DNA of 64,000 nt from Aphidius gifuensis (taxonomy: Eukaryota; Arthropoda; Insecta; Hymenoptera; Braconidae): NCBI RefSeq assembly GCF_014905175.1, contig NC_057788.1, positions 16,466,654-16,530,653 of the forward strand, given 5' to 3'. The notes beneath the pieces were generated by a model that ran no database searches, had not been told where the DNA came from, and saw nothing but the letters and a program-made list of their open reading frames with translations. The position numbers and the translations under genes are program-made. Position 1 is the first letter of the stretch, and every line of letters starts with the position of its first letter. This document shows, piece after piece, positions 44,493-56,821 of the stretch.

Positions 44493-44558
44493 TATATTAA
44501 TCTTCTAAATGAAAAATACTTGCATATGCAAGTATTTTTCATTTAGAAGATTAATATA
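44493..44558. repeat. Perfect 66-bp palindrome
   Basis: 33-base arms with no spacer, centred between 44525 and 44526 (TGCAT|ATGCA). The left arm is the outermost part of the inverted end of the 5.5-kb unit. Confidence 0.9.
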
Positions 44559-44819
44559 TACATTGTATATATATGTACAATATGAACTTTACTTCGCCTG
44601 ACAAATGCAAGTATAACTAATAAATAAAAATATTATACTTGCATATTAATATATATAACGGCGCATATATTTATATAATAATAAATAAATTAAATATATA
44701 TATATAAATACTCGCATTTAAATTTATCTATACTACAGAACGCCTGATGGTAACGGTTATCGACCGATTACCATGGCGCTCTAAGGCGCAATGTAAACTG
44801 ACAGAAAATGGATTCCTGC

Positions 44820-45987
44820 TGTAGTGATTCTCACTGCCTTATACACGGAAAGACACCAAGCGGACGAATCCTCCAACCAACGACTCCGTTTCATTTATTA
44901 TATATATATATTTTTAGTATTTAATATTTTCTTTTTGTATTATTATTGTTATTTTGTAGTATATTCTCCCCCTTTTTATCAAGATAAAGAGAGGAGGGAT
45001 AGCTTTGAGTGGGGACAGCTTGGTAGATCCGAGCTGCTCCAAAATATCTTGGGCTGAACTCTCTCTCTTGGCTGTGGGACGTGGTAAGATGCACACGCTT
45101 CGTAATCAGCTCTTGTTTTACGTATATTAGGGTACTCATGTGTCTAGCTGGAGACCCAGCAGACATGTGTATTTTTGTAGGTTAGTTTTTGGGGCGTTGG
45201 CCGTGTGAATCATGGGCAACGTCAAGCATACATTTTTCATTTGATAATTTAGTTTAGTTATTTGATTAGAAACGCGGTCCCTTTTGTTAATTTAATTAAT
45301 TATTAAATTCAAGGACGTGATTAAGATTATGTATTACGTTTTGGATTATTGAGTTTACGTTTTGTATTTTGGATTTACGTTTAAGTTTTGGATAATAAAT
45401 ATTACGTTTTGGATTATTGAGTTTACGTTTTGTATTTTGGATTGACGTTTAAGTTTTGGATAATAAATATTACGTTTTGGGTTTTTGAGTATAAAAATAA
45501 TAATGTGTTTTGTTGATTATTTAATTTGTGTATTAAATATTTTTCCTTGTGACTTTATCCGGCCCTTCTACCATAACCAGCACACTGAGTGATTCTAGCG
45601 TCCCTCTAGGCTAATTATTGATACGCTATTTGGTTATTTTGGTCTTTGTTTCGGTTGTTGGATTTAATTGACGTTATTTTGGTATTTTTGGTATGAATGT
45701 GTTATGCCTTTTTCGAGTTTTAGGGCGAATTGAAAACCTCACGATTTTAACTCATGCCTTTTTCGAGTTTTAGGGCGAATTGAAAACCTCATGATTTTAG
45801 CTCATACCTTTTTCGAGTTTTAGGGTGAATTAAAAACTACACGATTTTAACACTAAAATAATAATAATTTACGTTTCTGGATATTGGTTTTGGTTAGTTT
45901 TGTATTTCATGATAAATTAGTAAATAAACCAAATAAAATACTTGATAATTAGTCCGAGAAGGTAACATGCAAAAATGTCACGTTACA
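44820..45987 (+). mobile_element. Solo LTR, CTGC target duplication
   Basis: Starts TGTAGTGATTCTCAC and ends AATGTCACGTTACA. CTGC lies immediately before (44816-44819) and after (45988-45991). The middle part repeats TTACGTTTTGGATTATTGAG (about 45345 and 45405) and, at 45690-45850, three units of CCTTTTTCGAGTTTTAGGG. It shares GCGGTCCCTTTTG- and TATCCGGCCCTTCTACCA-type blocks with the solo LTR at 31556. 1168 bases, no internal coding region, so again a recombination product (inference). Confidence 0.85.
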
Positions 45988-46129
45988 CTGCCCAGATCCG
46001 TTATCGGATCTGACGTCTAAACTCTATGTTTTTTCCTTTTGCTCCATCCCTAACCTGCGCCTGAAAATGTTTACTTGATTTTGATTTTGAGAAAATTAAA
46101 AAAAATGTACTATTATTGTATTGTTCCTT

Positions 46130-46245
46130 TCAAAAATCATTTAACAGATAAAATTTAACACGGCCCTAGCCGGAATATTGAAAATTTTTAGTTTTCAACG
46201 ATAACGCGGTCCACACGCTATAACAAACGTTATCAGATCTTTTTT
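46130..46245 (-). repeat. Dispersed repeat copy B (partner at 22388-22500)
   Basis: Inverted relative of 22388-22500: CAGATAAAATTTAACACGGC, CCGGAATATTGAAAA and AACGCGGTCCACACGCTATA are the complements of words seen there. Probable short mobile-element family. Confidence 0.65.
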
Positions 46246-47740
46246 TACATTTATAGTACATTACAAAAAAAATACCTTAGCTCACCAATCAGTTTTAACG
46301 TCTCTTATAATTCGTGTTTTTTCAATTTTCAAAAATTTATATTTTGGCCGGGCTACAATTAATTTGCTTGAGAGTTTGAAATTAACTTAATATACACGGA
46401 AAAAATTTTTTAGCTGCAGCAACGAGCTAGATAGCTGTCTCTCCTATCCACGGCTAACTAACCTTTGGATAGTTAGCAGAGGATTGTTATTTTGGCAATC
46501 CACATTTGACAGGTTACTATTCTTGTGAAAACAGCGTGCCTACTCGTTACATTAGCTATACTTTGGATAGCTGTGGTACCCACCTCGAAATTTCTAGTTG
46601 AACCTGATAGAATCATATAGTCTTCATGTTACAATAAGTTGGATATCTATGTGATTCTATAGGGTGGTAAAATAGGTTCCTGTTTTTTATCGGAAGCTAT
46701 GAGGTCGAAAAAACACTTACACAAAATCGATAAGAATATATGAGAATTAAAAACTGATGAGATTTTATAAGTCCCAAAACTTTGAGAACGTATGAGGTTG
46801 AATAAGAAAATTTTTATTGTTCTGTATTTTTATAAGAGTATAACAGAAAATATATTTTTTCAAGTAATAAGATTTTATGATGTTTTGAGCAATATGAATT
46901 TATAAGACTGTATCAGACTTTTAATCACTTTTCACGAGTTCCAATAGATATAAAAATATTTTTTTATAAGATTCAATCAGAAATTAATACTTCACATGAA
47001 ATTTTTTTTTTATAAGATTAAACAAGAAAAACTGGACAGATACCCATATTGAATCTGATAAAAAAGTTTAAGTCAATTTATAAGATTCAAAAAGATTATA
47101 AAACAAGTCAGATTTTATGAGACTTCTTACATTATCTGATTCACCATTATAAATACTATGTATTTAATTATAAAAAGTATTATATAGGTTTCTATAAGAA
47201 TAATTACGTCACCGATTAATAAGTTTTTATCAGAATTTTTTTCTTTTCAGATAATTTATTGATTTTAATTTATTGATTGTAATCATTTGTTTAAAAATTA
47301 TTTTTTACATTTTATAGTATTTTAAAGGAAACCGAAAAATTTTATGAAACATACTGAAAAAAAATTCTGACTTCATTTCAGACATATGTTAATCGCCTAC
47401 GTATTACAAATTTGTTCAAAAATATTTTCAATAGTTTTTTATAAATGACGGTACAAGATAAAGAAATCTACAAAATTTTCCATTGAATTAGATTTGTGAA
47501 AAAAATAATTTTTTCTATAAGAGACTGAGGCCCTCTTTCAAGGGTTGCTGAACTAAATGGACGGCGCTTCCATGTACCTTTGTTGACTCTTGCTCTCTTT
47601 CATAGTTTCATTCGGGCCAGTCTTGCCTGAGTGGTTGCAAGTGGTTGCATAGTGCATTGGTATTAAACGCATTCTACTTACACATGTATGTATAATTATA
47701 CTGACTTTTTTGTTTATTCGATTTTTTTTTAACTTAACAA
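46246..47740. other. No gene seen; diffuse TATAAGATTC repeats
   Basis: From 46600 to 47150 the words TATAAGATT(C/A)AA, GATTTTATAAG and TCTGATA recur in both orientations, like the internal repeats of the 56.8-61 kb elements but with a different word. TACACGGAAAAAATTTTT at 46394 resembles a MITE end, but I found no partner. The upstream part of the 47741 gene should hold its promoter; a TATA-like element is not obvious. Confidence 0.4.
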
Positions 47741-49252
47741 ATGTGGGCCTGTGTGAAAGATTTAAAAACAAATAAACTTACAAATGTGCCAGTTGAGAAT
47801 ATTGAGTTTTTTACACTAAACTACGCAAAAAAAAAATATACACTGAAAAAAAACGGTGAAGAGTTGGAAATACAAGTTCTTCTCGTTGCAGGTAAGTCAT
47901 TTATTATCTATTTAAATATACTATTTACTTTATTTATTTTACTATAATAAAATGTCCGCGTACGCGATACGATCATAGAAAATAAATTTTTCAATTTTTT
48001 TTTTTTTTGTTCTTCCCGAAATGTTTTCAACAATTATTAAAATTAGAAATTAAAGAATCCTTGTAACAAAATTTAAAAACCTTTTTTCATGAGTCTATAA
48101 CTCGTGTAATTTCCATATAGAGAGAAGTGATTTTTATTTCAAATTTTAATTTTTTCATTCTTTTTTTTATAAATAATCTCAATGAAAAAAAAAAAAAAAG
48201 TTCACAAAAAAAAAGTCAAGTATTCGAAATTGTCACAATAATTCAAGAAAAAAATATATATTTTTGACGCATGTAATTAGGTCTGAACTATTGAAAATTA
48301 AAATTTCACCCCACTTGATGTAAAACATATATCTATATCTAATATTGAAATTTTATTTTGGAGAAACCAGGTGGGGCCAAGTATAAAATTTTAATTTTTA
48401 ATAGTTCAGACTTAATTACATGCATCAAAAATATATATAATCTTTCTTAAATTTCTAGTGTCATATCTGAATTAATATACTTATAATTATTTCGAATACT
48501 TTTTGGTAAGAAAAAACTTTTTTTTTTTTTTTGTTGCGATATCACATTTTTCTGTAAAGTCATTTGGTCATATCGAATTTAATAAATCCAGCCTTAAAAT
48601 TATTGTTTTGCAACTTTGACACATTTGCACATTTGTTCTGAGTATGACACATACTTCACAAAAGTTTGTTACAAGAGAAACAAAAGAATCTCTTAATATT
48701 AATAAAATATCAAAAAGGAAAGAGAGAGATATAACGAGCAATGAGAAAGTATGAGAGAGATAAAAATTTATCTGTTTTTTAACGTAAAAACGCACAGTTG
48801 TAAAATTTATTTAATTATTAAAAATTACATAAACTATAAAATAACTTGGTTTTTTTACAAAAAAAAATTTTTTTGTTAATTTTATTTTTTATATAATTAT
48901 AATATTAACGGATTTTTTATCAACAATCAATAACAATTTCTTAGATACATAGCAAGCACAATTTCCTTCCGACTAGACTAGTACCTTTTCCTTTTAAATT
49001 AATACAATTTTTTTGGTCTTATATGATAAATTTCCGATTAATAAAATTAATACATTGCTTTTATAAACAGATACAGAAGAGGAACTTCAGGAGAAAAGAA
49101 ATTCTGAGCGTTTGCGAGTGACTCCTACTTCTCTGTTATCTACGGCCGAGGAAGATACACCTGAGCCTCTACCCCCTCAACCTAAAGAGCTCAAAGTTAT
49201 CGTCACAAATATTTCTGAAGTCTTGCAAAATAAATTGTCAAAGAAAAATCCG
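47741..49252 (+). CDS. Two coding exons of an unidentified intact gene
   Basis: Exon 1, 47741-47891, starts MWACVKDLKTNKLTNVPVEN and ends GCAG|GTAAGT, a consensus donor. Exon 2, 49071-49252, follows a TTATAAACAG acceptor and ends CCG|GTAAGT, another consensus donor. Phases agree (phase 1 between them, phase 0 after), and the joined frame has no stop over about 111 codons: a Lys/Asn-rich N-terminal domain, then EEELQEKRNSERLRVTPTS, a Pro-rich EDTPEPLPPQP linker and ISEVLQNKLSKKNP. Further exons must follow but I could not find them before 54 kb. Intact splice sites, composition and reading frame argue for a live or recently live gene. The N-terminus loosely recalls insect BEN-domain-type proteins, but I do not claim that. 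Confidence 0.6.
48195..48540. repeat. Imperfect foldback repeat inside the intron
   Basis: ACGCATGTAATTAGGTCTGA at 48266 is the near complement of TCAGACTTAATTACATGCAT at 48408, and flanking poly-A/poly-T and TATTCGAAAT words also pair. The arms are about 150 bases with a 60-base centre (ATCTATATCTAATATTG). Likely a MITE. Confidence 0.6.
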
Positions 49253-52200
49253 GTAAGTTAATTATCAATATTAATTTATTTAATCTATACAAATTAAAAA
49301 AGCTTAAAATTAAGTTGTCAACATTTTTTTAACATTAAATGTGTTAAGGTCAAAAGTAAAGACAATTTCCCTTCTATGAATTTTTTATTTTCTGGGCTTA
49401 AATAAAATCCTGAATAATTATCTGTTTCGATGGATTATTTTTCTCCTACGATTTTGGTAGATATTCAAGTCTTAATTATTAAATTTTCTATCATAAGCGG
49501 ACGTTCTCTTTCTTTTATTCGTCGTGCTGTCTCTTTTTTTTGGGCTATAGTAGTATGTGTGTGCCTATTCAGATGGAATACAAACACACATACTACCAAG
49601 AACTCGTCAGTATAGTGAATATGTTTTGGACAGAGGGGTACTAAAAATGTTTTCAAAAACTATGTGTAAATGCGCACCCTCTCAGCCCCAAACTTCGTTC
49701 GACGATGGGATTTACTTTCGACCTTAAATTAAAGTAATTCAATTTTAAAATATTATTCTCGGTTATATATAACAATAATCCAACATAAAAAAATAAAAAA
49801 AAGAAAATTAATTCATCTATTAAATGTTGAATGTGATAAGATCGGTCTTATTCGGGAGAGCCAATCATCAAGATATATTTATTGTCAATAAACTGTTCAG
49901 TTTTTTTTTTTTGTTATTATTCAAATTGAACAAATAACATTGCTTATGTGCCCTTTTGAATTTTTTTTTATATCACATACATGAGATATACATTTATTTA
50001 GTATATTTACAATTTAATTTCATAATTATCTACAGACACTTTCATTTTCAACAATTTGAGACATATGTCTAATATTAGCAAAAAAAATCAGTCAATATCA
50101 AAGCTCGGAAAAAGTGTCCAGCTAAAATATATCAAAAAAATAAAAAATTTATATACCTATATATATAAAAAAACATTTTTTGAAAACCAATAGATTCTTC
50201 AGACCAAAATCCAAAAATAAAAACACATTATAGATCATTCGGAATTGGTGTGTGGAGTTATTCATTGTTTGTGCATGCAACTTAAAAAAAAAAGGTTTAC
50301 TTGGGTTGAGGGTTCGCCGACGGAGCATGAAAGTTATTTGTTGATACCGCTTGTTGAATTGTTGTAGAAATATTCAAAAATTGTTGTACATGTGTTGCCA
50401 AGGTCAGGTAGTCGTGATCTTGATTTAGAAAATTTAAAAGAAACTTTATTTTGCGGCAACAAAAAAAACTGTTTTCTGTGACACATGTTCCGTCTGTGTT
50501 TTTCTGAAATACCGATCTATTGGGCAAATCTGTTTCGCTACTTGAAATAAGCCAAACGCTTTCAAATTATAGTTTCATTTTTCTTTAAAATGTTCTTAAA
50601 ATTAAAAATAATAAACCATTTCGAATTTTATTTTCATAATGATAATATATTCTTTGTGTTGCATAAAAATAGTTTGTGTACATAATTTACAATATAAATT
50701 TAATAAATAATATTATTATACTATTGTTATATTATTATATTATTATAATTTACTTATTTATTATTGATTAATGAATATTTATTAATTATAATTGTTATGA
50801 AAGGAACAAACATACTAGTGCGATTCATTTTCTATATGTATTTTTTGCTTTTTTTTTTTTTTTTTTGAAGTAACAGAAATTATATACATATGTAATGTTT
50901 GTATGTATATTTTTTCTTAATCCTTGTTCTTTATTATATAACAGTCTTAGACTGTTTTCACTAGATAGTCGACTGTGAAAACGTATATTGAAGCAAAAGC
51001 AAGCGTATATTTTATGTACTTATATATAAATAATTATAATATTTAAATATAATAACAAATCAAATCGAGGAAATGATAAAATTTTAATTTTTAATTATCT
51101 AATATTTTTTTCATCCTACTTAAACATTTATTGTTTCAAGGTCATGTTTTTCAACTTCTTTATGAAATAGAACAATGAAAGTGTGCGTTGATGCTGACTG
51201 TCGGTTCATTCAAATATGGACCTATACTATCTCGTCACGCTTATTTTCTCTACCTTCTTAAAAAAAGTTTTACTCAGATATTTCACGTCCTATAATTTTG
51301 CATTATTCAGGTTTAAAGAGGGTGTTTTTTTTATTTCGAATTTTTAAACTACCTACAGATTTTGATTTTCAATAACTTTATTATAAAATATATTTTTTAA
51401 TTTATTGAATTTATAACAGTTACTTTAAAAAAAGTATATTTGATTTATCAAAAAAAAAAAAAAATTAGGATTGAAAAAAATAATACATAAATTCTCCACA
51501 TGTTGTCCAGTCATCGAGTTAAATGCAGGTCGAATTACAAACATTAAAATAAAAATATTAAACCATGAAAAACCAAGTCTATGGGTCATGATAGATGTAA
51601 ATGAAGCATGGTATGGCCACCCATATATAAATTCAAAGAAATTGAGCACCATTTATATACGACCAATAAAAAAAAACGTTGAAAAGTAATAAAATAAACA
51701 TAAAAACAAGAAAGACACGTCTGAGAAACAATTTCCAAAATCTTGAAACTGCTTGAAACATAATATTTCAAATACTATATCAAGCATATGTGAAAATTAC
51801 ACATTCGTTTTACCGACGTGTACGTCCGTATTTTAACGTTCGCGTTGAGTATAAGGAAAAGCGGGACAAGATGGAACACCGAGAAAATATATTTTGACTT
51901 ACATTATTTTTAATTTTTTTACATTTTTTCGTTCAGTTTTGATTAAAAAAGCCGAAAGAATATTGATGCGACAAAAAAAAATTGTATATATATATATACA
52001 CGTATGTGTACATCATGAAACATTTCGGCCAAAATCATTATTCTATAGTGATTACATCATTGTAAAAATTAAATAACCCACCACCAGAAAGCCCTCTTTT
52101 TATTATTATAAATTGTTGGAAATTTGATATTATTTATTTGATAACTTAAGTTTATTCAAGTGAGTAATAGTTAAACAAAATAAAAGATTATTTTATATTT

Positions 52201-54390
52201 TATTTATGTTGAATTTCTGGATGAAATTGTATGTACCTATGGTGTGATTGTAATATGAACTAATACACGTGCGACCCTGAATATTTTCCTAGAATATTTG
52301 TGAGGTCAGAATGGGTCATAAAAATATTGGATAATAACGAACACTTTGGGTGATATATTTAAGATATGAGTCTTCAGTCTTGGAGTCTTGGTATGGACAT
52401 TGCATTGACATGCTCGTTTATACGTAGAACGTAGCTTTGTCATTTAAAAAAACATATATAATTTACATATACATTGTTTGATTATTTAAAACCTACCCTA
52501 AAGAAATGGTGACCTGATTAAATTGATATTAAACTAAAGTTGAAATAATTAATAAATAATAAATTAAAATATAATATTCAAATCTAAATATTCTAACATA
52601 AATGAATTCATTCTACGTACACTTAAAAAAAAAAAATTATATATTTTTTGTAATACAAAAAAAGGGCTTTTTAGTGTGGATTTTTTTTTTCTACAGTGAC
52701 ATAATCTCTGTAGAGTAACGATTCTTCGGGCCACAATCTAAAACTAAATCATTATTGCAATTAAAATTTCTTGCCTTTATTAACGTCCACATATCATTTA
52801 GAGTTACTATGCCTATCCGATATTATGCATGAATATAACGAAATATAACATCAAAAAATAATTTTTTGCACATATATTGACAATGTTTACGCACACATAT
52901 AATCTTAAGCGCATAAATGAAGCCCAAATGGCAAATAAATAAATCATGTATCTATTTAATATCACAAACTTTCAATTAAATTTTGGATTAAATTCATTTC
53001 CAATTTACTCATAACTGATGTATATATATACCAAAAAAAATTTAAGAAATAGTCAGCTTGAATGGGTGTTACGTTAAAAAAAATTTTTTTTTTTTATTTT
53101 ACTATAAACAAATAAATTTTGAAATTAAAAGTTTCCAACAAAACTCTGACACTGCACTTAATATATCTAATTTTATTTTCCTAAAAGTATGTTGTTTTTT
53201 TACAAAAATTTACTTTTTGAAAAAAAAAAAAAAATCAAATGCCCGATGGTCAGTTTTTACTTGTCGAATTCAGAAATGAAAAATAAATAAGATTTATTTG
53301 GTGAAAAGAAAGAAATGAAAAAAAAAAGAATTGCAGAGAGTTTAACTTAACCTTGGCCAGGTATAAACCTTACTAAACCGCATCTAATTGAACAACTTCT
53401 TTTTTCTAACAATTTTTAAGTAAAGATAATATAGAAAATTTTGTTGATGTTTTTCAGAAAATAAATTCAGTTAAAAGTAAAATCTGGTAAAAACAACGAA
53501 CACTGAGAACTTTCAAGATTATAGTTCTCAACAAAAAGCTTTTTTATTTCCTTTTTCGTTATCGTTGTCTCTTTTCGTTACTTTTCATTCTCTGTGACTG
53601 AAAACACATTTTATATTGTTAAGGGTTTCGGTGATTTACGCCCCCCCGCTGACTACATATATTCAACCATATAACTCACTGTTGTGTTAGTGTCTTCTGT
53701 TTGAATATATACTATGAAAAAAGAATACCGTTAGGAAGTGAAAGCTATTACCCAGGTACATTTTAGTATCTGTGAGTTTTTTTGTCTCAACATTCAAACT
53801 TCAATTTTGTGCAAAATGAAAAAAAAATTATAACTGCTAATGTAACTACAAAAAAAATAAAAATGCTCAATCTATTAATAAACAAAATTAAACAATATTA
53901 GTAAATGATTTTTTTAATTATACTTTTAGGATTGCTAAGCTATTATGAATAATTATGATAATTATATAGTGCATGTGCTATAATAAATAAGTCATAATGT
54001 TTCATGTATCATGTTGATTCGTTAATCTACTAGAAAAATATGACGAGTGAATTTCTTTGAAAAAAAGTATTTTTTTAAATATATTTTTACAAATTTTGAA
54101 TTATAAAGGAAAAATTATGTCAAAAAAATGTTAGTATTTATTGTCTCCTGAGTTCTTAAGCTCTCAGCGTAGAGCTGGTTATTGCATCCAAGCCCTCAAT
54201 TTTTGAGTTGTACTAGGCCATGTGATCTTATTCACAGGTGTTAAAAGTATACTTAGATAAGTAATAAAATTAGTACTAAATAATGTAAGAAATCACTTGT
54301 AAGAGTCCTACTTGTACAGTGTGTTATAAAATTGATTTTATTTGCGATGCCCCGTATATATAAATATAGTATGCATAAATTTGTCTACAG
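49253..54390. other. Long stretch without a supportable gene
   Basis: Five kilobases of A+T-rich DNA. Short frames at 50297-50527 (minus) and 51471-51689 (plus, with PSLWVMIDVNEAWYGHP) are the most protein-like but have no recognisable motif, partner or splice context. Further exons of the 47741 gene may hide here. The block TGGTTATTGCATCCAAGCCC at about 54176 recurs near 56386. Confidence 0.35.
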
Positions 54391-54392
54391 AT

Positions 54393-54522
54393 ATGGTAAA
54401 TAAAACCAAGAAGCGTACTTATCGCACTTGGCTTCATCCAAGTTTTAAAGAAGAATCTGTCAGTCGAAGAACAGTGAGACGATGGAAGAAAGCTGCGGCT
54501 GAAGCAGTTGAGCAATCATCAG
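54393..54522 (+). CDS. Possible first coding exon of the CACTA-like transposase gene
   Basis: ATG at 54393 opens MVNKTKKRTYRTWLHPSFK, SVSRRTVRRWKKAAAEAVEQ, a short basic, HTH-like N-terminus of the kind that precedes animal Tnp2-type transposases (family knowledge). It ends TCATCAG|GT at 54522 in phase 1, and the acceptor TTGTCAATAG at 61330 leaves a two-base start, so the join keeps the frame of the 61331-63963 ORF. The donor (GTCTTA) is weak. A good acceptor (TTTGTCTACAG at 54380-54390) just ahead of the ATG suggests another upstream exon. The proposed intron is 6.8 kb and full of nested repeats. Confidence 0.4.
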
Positions 54523-56595
54523 GTCTTACTACATTTCTTCTTTTATATAACATTTGCGTAGTTTTCTTATATAATATAAATAGTGCATAAGTATATGCAG
54601 AACATGTAGGGTGGAACGAAAAAAATTGTTAATTGCTTATGATGTCCAATTTTTTACACCACTATTTTTATATATTTGAAAAATGATCTGTTGAATTTTT
54701 ATTTCCACGCTAATATACATATGCATATGCTCAATGCCTATACATGTTATAGCATTAATGTAAACATATAGACATTAGCTCTTTGCATTCTCGCATTCTT
54801 GTGCCATTTAACTTTTTTAATATTCGATAAACTGTCAAAAAAATGACAGTTCCATCAGTAAGTTATAACTAAAACTATCTAAAAAATGTTACTAAATGAT
54901 ACGATTATTTGTTATTAAAAAAAAAAAAAAACGAAGCCTGTTATATGTGACTGCGACAGGAAACAAACCTAAGTTCATTGGCTTTAACTCAACCGGCTAT
55001 TCAATCAAGGAGTCGGCTTTGACAGAAGTCGTATAAAATCTTTTATTCTTACTTTTCAGCGGCTTATATATGTTGTTACTAAATTTATATTCTTACCAGG
55101 GTCCGAACCTGCGACTACTTAAACTACTACTCAACAACCTAACGTTTAAATCTCTTTATAATTCAATACTAAAATACTATTCATTGTTACTATTTATTAA
55201 TACTGAAAATACTAAAATATATCTATGTTTAATCTGTTATGTATACCCGTATTATTTTTTGATTCGTAAAATGTTTTTGCCAAGATAAATTTATTACGAA
55301 ATGTGAGAAAAAAATTTTTTCAGTGAATATTTTCATAAATGCAGTGTCACTTGAAACCACAAACAAAATCTTTTCAGTAGTCACTTTAATTAAACTGAGT
55401 AAATATCAAAACTGAAAAATAAATTCATAAAACTTCATATTTGATTTGATACACTGGGAAAACAAACTAACATTTTTTACTGTGCTAGCAGGGTGAAAAA
55501 ATTAAAATTAAAAAATAAAAAAAAAACAGTCATTTATGAAATTAAAAAATATACATTTTCATTCAAATAAATTCTTTTTTATAATTATTAGTTTTCATTA
55601 TGAAAAATGAAAGCAAAATTTTTTTTTTTTTTTTAAATTAGGGCTTCATGCGGTACCGAGACCGAGAGTATCGGCTGAAATTCTCACTAGATCGCGAGAC
55701 TCTGAAAATTTAAAATAATATTTTTTTTTTTTTTCCCTCTCACCGTATCGAATCATATTGAAAAAAAGAACTGTTATATTCCTGCACAGTAAGACACTGC
55801 ACAGTAGGGCACTGACGCCAGAGTCACAAGATATTTACAAGGCTTATGTTTCAATGAAAATTGTAAAGACTAAAGTTACGCCAATTATATTTTCCTAAAC
55901 TGATATTTTTTGTATTTGATATTTCAAAAGCAATATTCTACTTCTTGGAAAAAAAATACATATCGATGAAGTAAAAGAAAAAAAAAAAAAAAATATACTA
56001 TTTGTTTATGGCATTTCTAAAGACTTTTTTCAGACTAATTTAACGATTTTTAAATTTTCAAGATTCACTTTGAACATTCGTAACGAAAACGTATAGAAAA
56101 AAAATAAAAGAGGTTTGGAGCATAGTTTTTTTACAATTAATAATTAAAGTATGAAATAATGGATTTTTATGAGGAATTATTGAAAAATCACTAGAGATCT
56201 CTTGCGGATGACTTCTAGAAACACAATATTTCTATGAATGCGAAAAAGACAAAAAACAGAGAAAAAATGTTGTCTCTCTCTTTGTTTTAAAAAATCGTCC
56301 AAATCCCTTAAACATATAACTTGTGACAACGTCTCTAAAAATAAATAAATTGACTTGAAAATGTAACTATAGCTTCATTATAAGCGTGTTATTGCATCCA
56401 GACCCTCAATTTTTATTAGAAAAATGATAGTTTTTTTTCTCAGTGTATGATAAATTATTACTTTAAAATTTTAACTCAATACATATAAGCGTTCAATTCA
56501 TGGCTATTTTTTTTCAAAATTCATGTTGCTACCCTTATTTAAATATGCGAGAATGTTAAGAGTTATGTTCGTGAGGTGTTTTCAATGTATATAAC
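54523..56595. other. No gene; part of the proposed intron
   Basis: A+T-rich. A B-box-like GGTTCGGACCC (minus strand, about 55092-55102) marks a tRNA-like remnant. The frame at 55070-55288 runs through it and is not a gene. The rest holds poly-A/T runs only. Confidence 0.4.
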
Positions 56596-56821
56596 CCACG
56601 CAGGAAGATTTTATAAAATAAAAGCAATTTAATTATCAGTTTTTATAAAATTCAACCAAAACTTCTATAAAAATTTTAAAAAATTTAATCCAAATTTATA
56701 TAAAAAAAATTGCAATTTTTTTTTGGTTCCATGAATTTATAGAAATTTACAAGATAAATTTGTATATATTTTAACATTTCCCCACCATACTCTTTTTCAT
56801 CCTTGCTAACATTTTATAAAT

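Larger units (their letters stand above)
38990..44530. mobile_element. 5.5-kb unit with about 298-bp inverted ends
   Basis: The left end 38990-39286 and right end 44233-44530 are inverted copies with about 90-93% identity by eye, starting TGCATATGCAAGTATTTTT and sharing AATAGACATTGATGTGTTAG, AAAGAAAAATGGTATACTTG and ATAATTATTA. Between them lie a direct repeat pair, a minisatellite, a second large inverted repeat and a nested MITE, but no transposase frame. It could be a long non-autonomous DNA transposon or the product of an inverted duplication. A perfect palindrome at 44493-44558 spans the right terminus. Confidence 0.65.

Noticed and set aside
46394..47150. A complete MITE starting TACACGGAAAAAA
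   Set aside because: No inverted partner end was found.
50297..50527. 76-codon minus-strand frame
   Set aside because: Plausible amino-acid mix but no recognisable family and no neighbours of an element.
51471..51689. 72-codon plus-strand frame with a Trp/Tyr-rich centre
   Set aside because: Possibly an exon of the 47.7-kb gene, but no acceptor and phase could be matched convincingly.
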